NCBI GenBank assembly: GCA_003278855.1
Contig: QCCU01000001.1
Coordinates: 155,945 to 219,944, forward strand
DNA: 64,000 nt
From: Prochlorococcus sp. AG-347-M23
GTDB taxonomy: Bacteria; Cyanobacteriota; Cyanobacteriia; PCC-6307; Cyanobiaceae
Reading direction: 5' to 3'
The number at the start of each line of letters is the position of its first letter. The stretch's first letter is position 1. A model generated the notes under the pieces. That model did not search any database, had not been told where the DNA came from, and saw only the letters and a program-made list of their open reading frames with translations. Of the stretch, positions 57,601 to 64,000 are shown piece after piece. The position numbers and the translations under genes were made by a program.

Positions 57601-57931
57601 AATATTAGATGTCTTATCCCATATTTAATAATTGTTTGAAAATGAGGCAACAACAACCACGGTGTAATGAAACAAAAACTTCGATTAATGTCAGCAAAAT
57701 GAAATTTATTTAACTTATTTGAATTTAAAAATACTGGTTTATTTGATAGAACTTATATCTCTGAGAATAATTTTTCTTCATTAAATCTACCTTCTTTACT
57801 CTTATCTTGCCCTACGAATAATTTTTGTTTAGTAATAGTAAGGATTACTAACCTTTACAATTTTGTTATGAATTCAACTGTTTGGTGAAATATAAAGTAT
57901 TCTCAAAACGTTTAAGCTAATCAATTCCTAA
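57601..57931 (+). promoter_or_regulatory. long upstream region of pcb with an inverted repeat
   Basis: About 330 bases before pcb contain no long ORF, unusual in this compact window. At 57829-57851 there is a perfect 8-base inverted repeat (ttagtaat / attactaa) around a 7-base spacer, some 80 bases before the start: a possible operator or mRNA hairpin. TATAAAG at 57890-57896 could be a -10 element. A less AT-rich patch at 57642-57700 has no assigned role and could encode a small RNA. Confidence 0.45.
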
Positions 57932-58990
57932 ATGCAAACCTATGGAAATCCAGATACTACCTATGGATGGTGGGCTGGTAATTCAGGTGTAGCAAATCGC
58001 TCAGGAAAATTCATTGCTGCTCATGTAGCTCATGCAGGATTAATTGTTTTCTGGGCGGGTGCATTCACCCTTTTTGAACTTTCACGATTTGACCCAAGCG
58101 TCCCAATGGGTCATCAACCTTTAATCGTTCTTCCTCACTTAGCAACTCTTGGAATAGGGTTTGATGCTAATGGTGTTGCGATGGGAGATACTAAACCTGT
58201 TCTAGCGATAGCAATAGTTCACTTAGTTTCTTCTATGGTTCTAGCAGCCGGAGGACTTTTACACTCTTTACTTCTTCCTGGAAATCTAGAAGATTCTGAT
58301 GTAGCAAGAGCTAGAAAATTCAATATTGAATGGGATAATCCAGACAAATTGACATTTATTCTTGGTCACCATTTAATTATTCTTGGTTTCGCAGTTATCG
58401 CTTTTGTTGAATGGGCAAGAGTTCATGGAATTTATGATCCAGCTATTGGTTCTGTAAGACAGGTTGAGTATGAATTAAATTTGGCCAAAATTTGGAATCA
58501 CCAAACAGACTTTTTGACTATTGATAGCCTTGAAGAAGTAATGGGAGGCCATGCTTTTCTTGCTTTCGTCGAAATCACTGGTGGTGCTTGGCATATTGCT
58601 ACTAAGCAAGTTGGTGAATATACCAAATTTAAAGGTAAAGGACTTCTCTCTGCAGAAGCTGTTCTATCATGGTCACTTGCTGGAATAGGCTGGATGGCTA
58701 TTATTGCAGCCTTCTGGAGTGCAGCTAACACAACAGTTTATCCAACTGAATTCTTTGGTGAACCACTTGAATTGAAGTTTAGTATTTCTCCTTATTGGGT
58801 AGATACTGTTGATCTTCCTGATGGTGAGTACACATCAAGGGCATGGTTAGCTAATGTTCATTACTATTTTGGATTCTTCTTTATTCAAGGTCATCTATGG
58901 CACGCTTTAAGAGCACTAGGCTTTGATTTCAAGAGAGTTACAAATGCTATCAGTAATATTGATAGTGCAACAGTTACTCTTAAAGATTAA
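57932..58990 (+). CDS. pcb: divinyl chlorophyll a/b-binding antenna protein
   Basis: Pcb replaces phycobilisomes as the main light-harvesting protein of Prochlorococcus. The 352 residues belong to the CP43/IsiA family with six membrane helices and many chlorophyll-ligand histidines (for example [35 protein letters not shown]). The large lumenal loop of CP43 (over 100 residues between helices V and VI) is absent, which separates Pcb/IsiA from CP43. A strong terminator follows, so it is probably monocistronic. Confidence 0.97.
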   Translation: MQTYGNPDTTYGWWAGNSGVANRSGKFIAAHVAHAGLIVFWAGAFTLFELSRFDPSVPMGHQPLIVLPHLATLGIGFDANGVAMGDTKPVLAIAIVHLVSSMVLAAGGLLHSLLLPGNLEDSDVARARKFNIEWDNPDKLTFILGHHLIILGFAVIAFVEWARVHGIYDPAIGSVRQVEYELNLAKIWNHQTDFLTIDSLEEVMGGHAFLAFVEITGGAWHIATKQVGEYTKFKGKGLLSAEAVLSWSLAGIGWMAIIAAFWSAANTTVYPTEFFGEPLELKFSISPYWVDTVDLPDGEYTSRAWLANVHYYFGFFFIQGHLWHALRALGFDFKRVTNAISNIDSATVTLKD

Positions 58991-59014
58991 TTTTCAAATT
59001 TTCTTACCAATATC

Positions 59015-59043
59015 AAAAGGCTCCTCTTACCGGAGCCTTTTTT
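59015..59043 (+). terminator. intrinsic terminator of pcb
   Basis: A 10-base stem (AAAAGGCTCC / GGAGCCTTTT) with a 7-base loop followed by a T run ends the pcb transcript 25 bases after its stop. It is the clearest rho-independent terminator in the window. Confidence 0.9.
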
Positions 59044-59089
59044 ATTTGAAAAATTTTGTTTATTAATTTAGATTTAGAATTATATATTT

Positions 59090-60472
59090 TTGAAATCATT
59101 GAATATTTTTTCGATACAGAATAAAGATATTTTTTCAAATTCTCTATTGATAAGTTTTTTTGGATTGTTAATTATATTTTTTTTATTGATTTTTGGAAGG
59201 AAATTTAAACTAGCTGTTCAACTCGAGAGATTTGGATTGCCGATAGCAGTCATATCAGGAATCTTAGGTATATCTATAGGCCCATTTGGTGCGATACACT
59301 TTTTACCAAAAGAAACAATAAATGTTTGGAGTAATTTACCTACTCCTCTTTTATCATTAGTCTTCGCAACTTTAATGATGGGAAGACCTATACCGAATAT
59401 AAATGGTTTAGTTAAACCGATTTTTAATCAATTTCTCTTAGCTCTTTCACTAGGTTTCGGACAATTTTTTGTCGGCGGCCTTGTTGTTAAATATTTTCTG
59501 CCTCAATCTATGGATGCAAATCCTCTAATGGGTTGTTTAATAGAGGTAGGTTTTGAGGGCGGTCATGGAGCTGCATCAATAATCGGTGAAAGTTTTAATA
59601 AACTAGGTTTCCCGAATGGTTTAGATCTTGGTTTGGCTATGGCAACAATGGGTCTTTTATCCTCTTCAATACTGGGTAGCATATTCATCTTCCTTGGTAG
59701 AACTTTAGGTCTTTCAGATACTGAGGAAATTCTTGAAGAAAAAGATACTCTAAAGGGAAAAAATAAGATAGGAATTTTTGCAGATTTAAGAATTTTTATA
59801 ATAAATCTTGGATTCTCTGGTTTGGCAATTTCTTTTGGTGTTTTGCTACTTAAATTTTTAAGGTATATTTCAAGTTCTTTTGGAGATTTTTCGAAGGAAA
59901 TTATTTTTTCACTTCCAGTATTCCCTTTTATCCTTATAGGTTCGCTCCTTATAAGATATATTTTGGAGAAAACTAAAAATACAGAATTTATTTCAAATAT
60001 TTTGCAAAGGGAGATTGGTATTTTATCCACAGATTTGTTGATTTTTACAGCTATGGCGAGTTTAGATATCGCTGTTGTTTTTGATAATTGGATACTTATT
60101 TTAGTGTTTACTATTTTCGGTTTATTTTGGAATTTAATCTGCATTGCTTATTTTGCGTACTTTATTTTTGATGATTATTGGTTTGAAAAAAGCTTGATAG
60201 AGTTTGGGAATTCTACAGGGGTAGTAGCTTCTGGGTTACTTCTTTTAAGGCTTGCAGATCCTAAAAATATTTCTAAGACTTTACCAATTTTTACGTCAAA
60301 ACAGCTTTTCGCTCAGTTAATTCTTTCTGGGGGACTATTCACAGTTCTTGCACCATTAATGATTTCTAAAATTGGGTTAGATTATTGGACAGAAATTTGT
60401 GCCCTAATTACATTCGCAATTCTTTTTATTGCATTGATTTTTAATAAAGTAGAGATGAAAAAGTTTCAATAA
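59090..60472 (+). CDS. GltS-type sodium/solute (glutamate) symporter
   Basis: A 460-residue inner-membrane transporter of the ESS/GltS family with about 11-12 helices in two inverted halves. Family patterns include E-V-G-F-E-G-G-H-G-A-A (about 150-160), typical of the GltS substrate loop, and the late E-F-G-N-S-T-G-V-V-A-S-G-L-L-L. The TTG at 59090 is used. Relatives move Na+ and glutamate; the true substrate is not fixed by sequence. Confidence 0.82.
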   Translation: MKSLNIFSIQNKDIFSNSLLISFFGLLIIFFLLIFGRKFKLAVQLERFGLPIAVISGILGISIGPFGAIHFLPKETINVWSNLPTPLLSLVFATLMMGRPIPNINGLVKPIFNQFLLALSLGFGQFFVGGLVVKYFLPQSMDANPLMGCLIEVGFEGGHGAASIIGESFNKLGFPNGLDLGLAMATMGLLSSSILGSIFIFLGRTLGLSDTEEILEEKDTLKGKNKIGIFADLRIFIINLGFSGLAISFGVLLLKFLRYISSSFGDFSKEIIFSLPVFPFILIGSLLIRYILEKTKNTEFISNILQREIGILSTDLLIFTAMASLDIAVVFDNWILILVFTIFGLFWNLICIAYFAYFIFDDYWFEKSLIEFGNSTGVVASGLLLLRLADPKNISKTLPIFTSKQLFAQLILSGGLFTVLAPLMISKIGLDYWTEICALITFAILFIALIFNKVEMKKFQ

Positions 60473-60508
60473 GAACCCTAGAATAGTATTAGCCTAAATT
60501 TTTTTTTA

Positions 60509-60766
60509 ATGTCATTTACTCCCTACGATATTCCACCTCAAGAAAATAAAGGGAAGTGGTTTAGGAGTCATTTACTCGGAAGGGAAATCGAACTAGGAGA
60601 ATTGTATAGTCTTGGATCAAATGATTTAGATTTGCTAATGGCGGAGACTGCAGAAATTAGAAGCGATCTTGATTTTAAGGAAAAAAATATTGGAAAATTT
60701 AGGACTGCAGGATATTTTTTGGAGTTAGCAAGAATAATTGAAAAAAGGAAGTTGTTAGAAAGTTAA
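60509..60766 (+). CDS. small conserved cyanobacterial protein
   Basis: An 85-residue protein of no named family that I recognise. It starts M-S-F-T-P-Y-D-I-P-P-Q and has a central R-E-I-E-L-G-E-L-Y-S-L-G and a helical C-terminus (F-R-T-A-G-Y-F-L-E-L-A-R-I). No membrane segment or signal. Its TAA stop is the same TTAA that ends the GST gene on the other strand. Confidence 0.6.
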   Translation: MSFTPYDIPPQENKGKWFRSHLLGREIELGELYSLGSNDLDLLMAETAEIRSDLDFKEKNIGKFRTAGYFLELARIIEKRKLLES

Positions 60767-61422
60767 TTAAAAGGAAAATAATTCTGTCTACAATTTGGTT
60801 CCCATAATTCGTATTTATACATTAAGGATTTAAATTCTTTATTTTTCTCAAATGAATCTAACCAGTTTTTTATTGAGGGTTCAAAATAATTTATCCTTTT
60901 TTGGCTTTCACAAGCGATTCTAAATTGTCTTACAAAAGGCCAAACAGACCAATCAGCGATTGTGGGGCTATCTCCAAAAAAATATTTGTTTTCTGCAAGT
61001 AGTTCGTTCCATCTCTTTATATATTTAATAGCATTCGTGAAATGAAATTCTTCATCACTATCTTTATATCTTGTGGCATATTTAAATCGATCTAAATGAT
61101 ATTTGAATTCGTTATCGTTTTCATTAATTATTTCAAAAATATCTTCCTTTTTGTTCTCAGGGAAATAAATTATTTTGATATTCTCCTTTTTTGACTCTGT
61201 GAGAGCCCACAGGATGATTTCAAGACTTTCTTCAATAACTTCACTATTTTTTTTTATAAGAATTGGAACCGTTTTCGTCTTTGAATTATTTAAAAAATCT
61301 AGAGGTTTATTTTTTAAATCAATTTCTCTTATCTCTACTTTTATTTGGCAAATTAAAAGGGCCCATCTTGCACGAATTGCATATGGACATCTTCGAAATG
61401 AATATAAAATATCGTTTTTCAT
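60763..61422 (-). CDS. glutathione S-transferase-like protein
   Basis: A 219-residue GST-fold protein. The N-terminal thioredoxin-like domain (about 1-75) starts L-Y-S-F-R-R-C-P-Y-A-I-R-A-R, with Cys12 in the R-C-P-Y active-site position seen in Omega- and glutaredoxin-like GSTs, and the P-I-L-I/V cis-proline strand. The C-terminal helical domain has the S-P-T-I-A-D-W-S-V-W motif. Cys at the active site suggests thiol transfer or dehydroascorbate-type chemistry rather than classic conjugation. Confidence 0.82.
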   Translation of the reverse strand: MKNDILYSFRRCPYAIRARWALLICQIKVEIREIDLKNKPLDFLNNSKTKTVPILIKKNSEVIEESLEIILWALTESKKENIKIIYFPENKKEDIFEIINENDNEFKYHLDRFKYATRYKDSDEEFHFTNAIKYIKRWNELLAENKYFFGDSPTIADWSVWPFVRQFRIACESQKRINYFEPSIKNWLDSFEKNKEFKSLMYKYELWEPNCRQNYFPFN

Positions 61423-61496
61423 ATTGTAAAAACTTTTAATTTCCCTAATTCTTTTAGTATTATCTAAGTAGGAACAGTATTAATTTTACAACGCTA

Positions 61497-62039
61497 ATGT
61501 CGGGATATGTTTATCTTATAAGAGTAGGGGACCTTTATAGGATTGGGAAAACGGATAATCTTGAAAAGAAAATTAAAAAATTAAAGCCAGATGAATTATT
61601 AACATCAATTATGACTAAGGAGCCAGAAACTCTTGAAGCAAGATTACTAAGAAAATATAAGTCGCAAAGAATTCCTGAAACTGGTTATTTAAAGCTTTCT
61701 AAAAGACAAATTAGAGAATGTAAAAAACAATTTGAATTAAAGGGTGGCTTACCTCACACTTTAGATGCTGAAGTTTCTATAACTCTATTTGCATCTTTTT
61801 TATTGTTTTCATTAAGTTCTTTTATTTTTAATTATTTAAATTTTGGATTTGTAAGATCTATATCTTATTCTTTCGGAATAGCATCTCTACCAATGGTTAT
61901 ATTATTTATTACAGGTAGTTTTGGCGGATACTTTTCTGAAGATTTAGCTCTTTTTTCATTGTTAACTAATCGAATAAAAGGTTTATTTATTGCAATTGCA
62001 ATGCTTTCAATGGCTTACTTAATTTTTAATTTAGGTTAA
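61497..62039 (+). CDS. GIY-YIG domain fused to membrane helices
   Basis: A 180-residue protein with an N-terminal GIY-YIG-like (MUG113/T5orf172 type) domain: G-Y-V-Y-L-I-R (about 3-9) and L-Y-R-I-G-K-T (about 13-19), then E-A-R-L-L-R-K-Y and G-Y-L-K-L-S where the later active-site residues normally lie. From about residue 96 the protein is hydrophobic, with three or so membrane helices to the end. A nuclease tethered to the membrane is unusual; the domain may be non-catalytic. It converges with the SDR gene, sharing TTAA as stop. Confidence 0.65.
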   Translation: MSGYVYLIRVGDLYRIGKTDNLEKKIKKLKPDELLTSIMTKEPETLEARLLRKYKSQRIPETGYLKLSKRQIRECKKQFELKGGLPHTLDAEVSITLFASFLLFSLSSFIFNYLNFGFVRSISYSFGIASLPMVILFITGSFGGYFSEDLALFSLLTNRIKGLFIAIAMLSMAYLIFNLG

Positions 62040-62743
62040 ATTTCAAAGTTACAATTTAAGGCGATTTCAAATGGAACTGATTGGGTTGGTAACTTAAGAA
62101 TAGTTGAGCATATTTCAGCAATATCTTCAGGTTGTGTCATGCTTGATTTGTCTAAAGAAGAGATATTTTGAGCCATTTTTGTATTAACCCAGCTTGGGCA
62201 AATTGCAGAAATCCTTATATTTTTATCCCAACCTTTATTTTTCATAGTTTGGCATAATCCCATCAAAGCAAACTTTGAAGAAGAATAAGCGGCTAAATCA
62301 CCTTTGGATCTTTTCCCACTCATTGAAACTAAAACAATAATTCTTCCTCTTCCAGAGGTACATAAATGATCCCAAGAAAGCCTACATAAATTCCAAATTG
62401 CCAAAAAATTGATATTTAATGTATTTAAAATATCTTCTTCATCACCATCTTTGTATAAGAAAGGAACTTTCGATAATACTCCAGAACAATTTATTACTGA
62501 ATCAAATCCTCCAAATTCATCTACGGTATTCTTTATCCAATTTTCGGCTGTAATTTTTTTTAAAGCATCATAGTGGTTGATTATAATTTTCCCTTCTGGC
62601 CATTTTTTTGGATCAATAGCACTTCCTTTTAATGATTCTAAATCTCTTATCCCAACACTAATTCTATTGCCTTCTTTTAATTCTTTATGTGCAATATTTA
62701 GTCCAATACCTCTACTGGCTCCACTTATTAATATGGTTCTCAT
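62036..62743 (-). CDS. short-chain dehydrogenase/reductase
   Basis: A 235-residue classical SDR. The nucleotide-binding T/S-G-A-S-R-G-I-G is at about 7-13 (I-S-G-A-S-R-G-I-G), N-C-S-G at about 86-89, catalytic Ser in V-S-M-S-G and Tyr-x-x-x-Lys in Y-S-S-S-K (about 153-157). The substrate is not evident. It starts 6 bases after the lycopene cyclase, so they are probably co-transcribed. Confidence 0.85.
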   Translation of the reverse strand: MRTILISGASRGIGLNIAHKELKEGNRISVGIRDLESLKGSAIDPKKWPEGKIIINHYDALKKITAENWIKNTVDEFGGFDSVINCSGVLSKVPFLYKDGDEEDILNTLNINFLAIWNLCRLSWDHLCTSGRGRIIVLVSMSGKRSKGDLAAYSSSKFALMGLCQTMKNKGWDKNIRISAICPSWVNTKMAQNISSLDKSSMTQPEDIAEICSTILKLPTQSVPFEIALNCNFEI

Positions 62744-62749
62744 TTTTAA

Positions 62750-64000
62750 CTATATGTTTGGAAATATTATCCTAAGCAACATTTTAAATTCTCTTCCATG
62801 CATAATCATAAGACCTTTCTTTACACTCCATGGAGCCTTTATAAACATTACGCACATAGCATATACAATCTCTTTTAAAGAAAGAGTATCAGTTAGAAAC
62901 CCATACCATTGATTTTTAGGCAGTTGGAAAAAACTGCCAAAAAATTCTCTCAATAGTTTCTCATCAAACCTCATGAGTTTTTCTAATCCAAATTGGTAAA
63001 GTGATTTCTTCCTAATTAATTCTTTTGACCATAAAGTTTCCCAACCTTTTCTAGCAATATGATAGGTACTTAGATTTTTGTTTTTTATTGCTTCTGAGAC
63101 TGCCTTCGCGACAAGTGGAGCTCTTCTTAAAACATTACCAATTAAATATCCAGATGCAGGATGTACCATTGAAGCAGCACCGCCATATCCAAGTATTTGT
63201 TGCTTGAAATCTGGGATTGGCATATTCATAGGAAGAAATAAGCCAAGCTCTTCGTGTTGCATGCTTGTGATTGATATATTTCGATAAGAAAGCCTCTTCT
63301 CTAGTCTCTCTTTTAAATTTTCCATTGTTAGAGGATTTACCAAACCAAGAGATGTCTCTTCAAGAAAATATTTCCCATCCCCCATATCCATTGCATAAAG
63401 AAAAGTTGGCGGTTCTTTTTTTTGCTCATCATTAAGATGGTCATTTCTATAGTCCATTAATACAAACTGCCCTTTCTTAAGAGGAGGTTTACTAAAATTA
63501 CCTACTATCCCATAACAAGTTTGGACTGCTAAAGGACCACAGGATTTTAATTTAAGAAAAACAGGATCATACCCTGTTGCATCTACTACTAATCTTGCAG
63601 AGTAAGTTTTACCATCTTTTGTAGTTACTGTACTTTTGTATTTTTCAAAATGTATTTTGTTTGCAAAGCCTTGATGCCATTTAATAAAAGACTTGTTGCA
63701 TTCGTTAAACCAATAATTGTGGAGTTTCTTCTTATCAAATAGTCCATAATCTAGTGAATGTTCCGTGGCTTTATTCTCGTCGTCCTGCTCTTCTAAAGCG
63801 CCATGCCCAAAAAAACTTACAGTATTCTTCCATCTATATTCAAGTAAATCCTGAAGCCCAAGTTGATCAACTTCTTTCCCCCAAATGCCATATGTATTTG
63901 GCCAAGGTTCATCTGGCCCATTTGGAGAAAGCACTTCAACTTCTAATTTTTCCTTCCCTAAAGCTGAGGCAATAGCCATACCTGCAGGCCCTGCACCCAA
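62750..64000 (-). CDS. crtL: lycopene cyclase (epsilon/beta type), N-terminus off-window
   Basis: A FAD/NAD-dependent lycopene cyclase of the CrtL (plant-like) group, at least 416 residues. The dinucleotide motif G-A-G-P-A-G lies at the right edge; the preceding codon at 63998-64000 reads TTG but is probably an internal Leu, so the real start is outside. Later motifs: P-W-P-N-T-Y-G-I-W, the family F-L-x-E-E-T-S and a C-terminal G-G-A-A-S-M-V-H-P-A-S-G-Y. Prochlorococcus has two cyclases; position near pcb and recall of MED4 order point to CrtL-e, reported there to make both epsilon and beta rings. Confidence 0.88.
   Translation of the reverse strand: MGAGPAGMAIASALGKEKLEVEVLSPNGPDEPWPNTYGIWGKEVDQLGLQDLLEYRWKNTVSFFGHGALEEQDDENKATEHSLDYGLFDKKKLHNYWFNECNKSFIKWHQGFANKIHFEKYKSTVTTKDGKTYSARLVVDATGYDPVFLKLKSCGPLAVQTCYGIVGNFSKPPLKKGQFVLMDYRNDHLNDEQKKEPPTFLYAMDMGDGKYFLEETSLGLVNPLTMENLKERLEKRLSYRNISITSMQHEELGLFLPMNMPIPDFKQQILGYGGAASMVHPASGYLIGNVLRRAPLVAKAVSEAIKNKNLSTYHIARKGWETLWSKELIRKKSLYQFGLEKLMRFDEKLLREFFGSFFQLPKNQWYGFLTDTLSLKEIVYAMCVMFIKAPWSVKKGLMIMHGREFKMLLRIIFPNI

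Noticed and set aside
57036..57745. Repeated aaatactggttt at about 57044 and 57729
   Set aside because: A 12-base AT-rich match over 700 bases is too short to separate from chance in this composition.
57379..57931. tRNA or structured RNA gene in the pcb upstream gap
   Set aside because: I looked for T-loop (GGTTCRA) and acceptor-stem patterns on both strands and found none.
59563..60144. 193-residue minus-strand ORF inside the GltS-like gene
   Set aside because: Lys/Ile/Pro-rich shadow of the membrane protein; the sense frame has clear family motifs.
1..64000. Mobile elements, CRISPR arrays or a genomic island
   Set aside because: No transposase, integrase, repeat-spacer array or tRNA-flanked block was seen; gene content is core cyanobacterial throughout.

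Overview
The window is a strongly AT-rich, tightly packed stretch of a marine picocyanobacterial chromosome, almost certainly Prochlorococcus of a high-light-adapted (MED4-like) type. The evidence is a Pcb chlorophyll a/b-binding antenna gene, a lycopene cyclase of the epsilon/beta type close behind it, plastocyanin, NdhD, a cyAbrB regulator, cyanobacterial families of unknown function (DUF3007, Ycf51/DUF2518, DUF4332, DUF4336, DUF760, DUF1350), small intergenic spaces and frequent TTG starts. The gene order from pcb to the lycopene cyclase fits my memory of strain MED4, but that is recall, not a search. I found no rRNA, tRNA, CRISPR array, insertion sequence, integrase or prophage; nearly everything is core genome.

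Layout. 1-5.1 kb: the end of a DUF3007 gene, trpA, cyAbrB, a YCII-like protein, an HTH protein, a YkvA-like membrane protein, a group 2 sigma factor, hisIE and a QueD-like protein. 5.2-15.5 kb is a minus-strand block: clpB, petE, an NAD-dependent epimerase, hemE, glgB, a CocE-type hydrolase, a small secreted protein, DUF4332 and Ycf51. 15.5-21.8 kb on the plus strand holds a large TamB-like protein, proA, folB and a lipase-like hydrolase. 21.8-30.9 kb on the minus strand holds an M3 oligopeptidase, ndhD and a compact row thrB-glk-thrS-trpS headed by an Arg/Gly-rich small protein.

31-36.1 kb on the plus strand is a likely manganese-uptake operon: a DUF697 membrane protein, mntC, mntA, mntB and a DUF4336 protein. 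36.1-46.3 kb holds DUF760, lepB, the menaquinone/phylloquinone genes menD and menB, glgA, murF, and convergently glmU, an MnmC-like methyltransferase and aroA. 46.4-53 kb on the plus strand is comB (with a probable ATT start), a nitrilase-family amidohydrolase, a cell-wall amidase, murI, a polyprenyl diphosphate synthase and acs. 53-57.6 kb holds DUF1350, an exonuclease, a decapeptide-repeat/DUF3721 protein, hisS and a run of very small genes, including a 58-residue minus-strand ORF. 57.9-64 kb holds pcb with a clear terminator, a GltS-type transporter, a small conserved protein, a GST, a GIY-YIG/membrane fusion, an SDR dehydrogenase and the lycopene cyclase, which runs off the right edge.

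Most genes serve housekeeping and photosynthetic metabolism: amino acids (trpA, hisIE, proA, thrB, aroA), tetrapyrrole and carotenoid synthesis (hemE, crtL), glycogen (glgA, glgB, glk), cell wall (murF, murI, glmU, amidase), isoprenoid quinones (menB, menD, sds) and electron transport (petE, ndhD). No clearly new multi-gene system is visible. The best candidates for a second look are the Arg/Gly-rich, ribbon-helix-helix-like protein heading the synthetase operon, the GIY-YIG/membrane fusion, the decapeptide-repeat protein, the small-gene cluster and long leader before pcb, and the non-canonical comB start.
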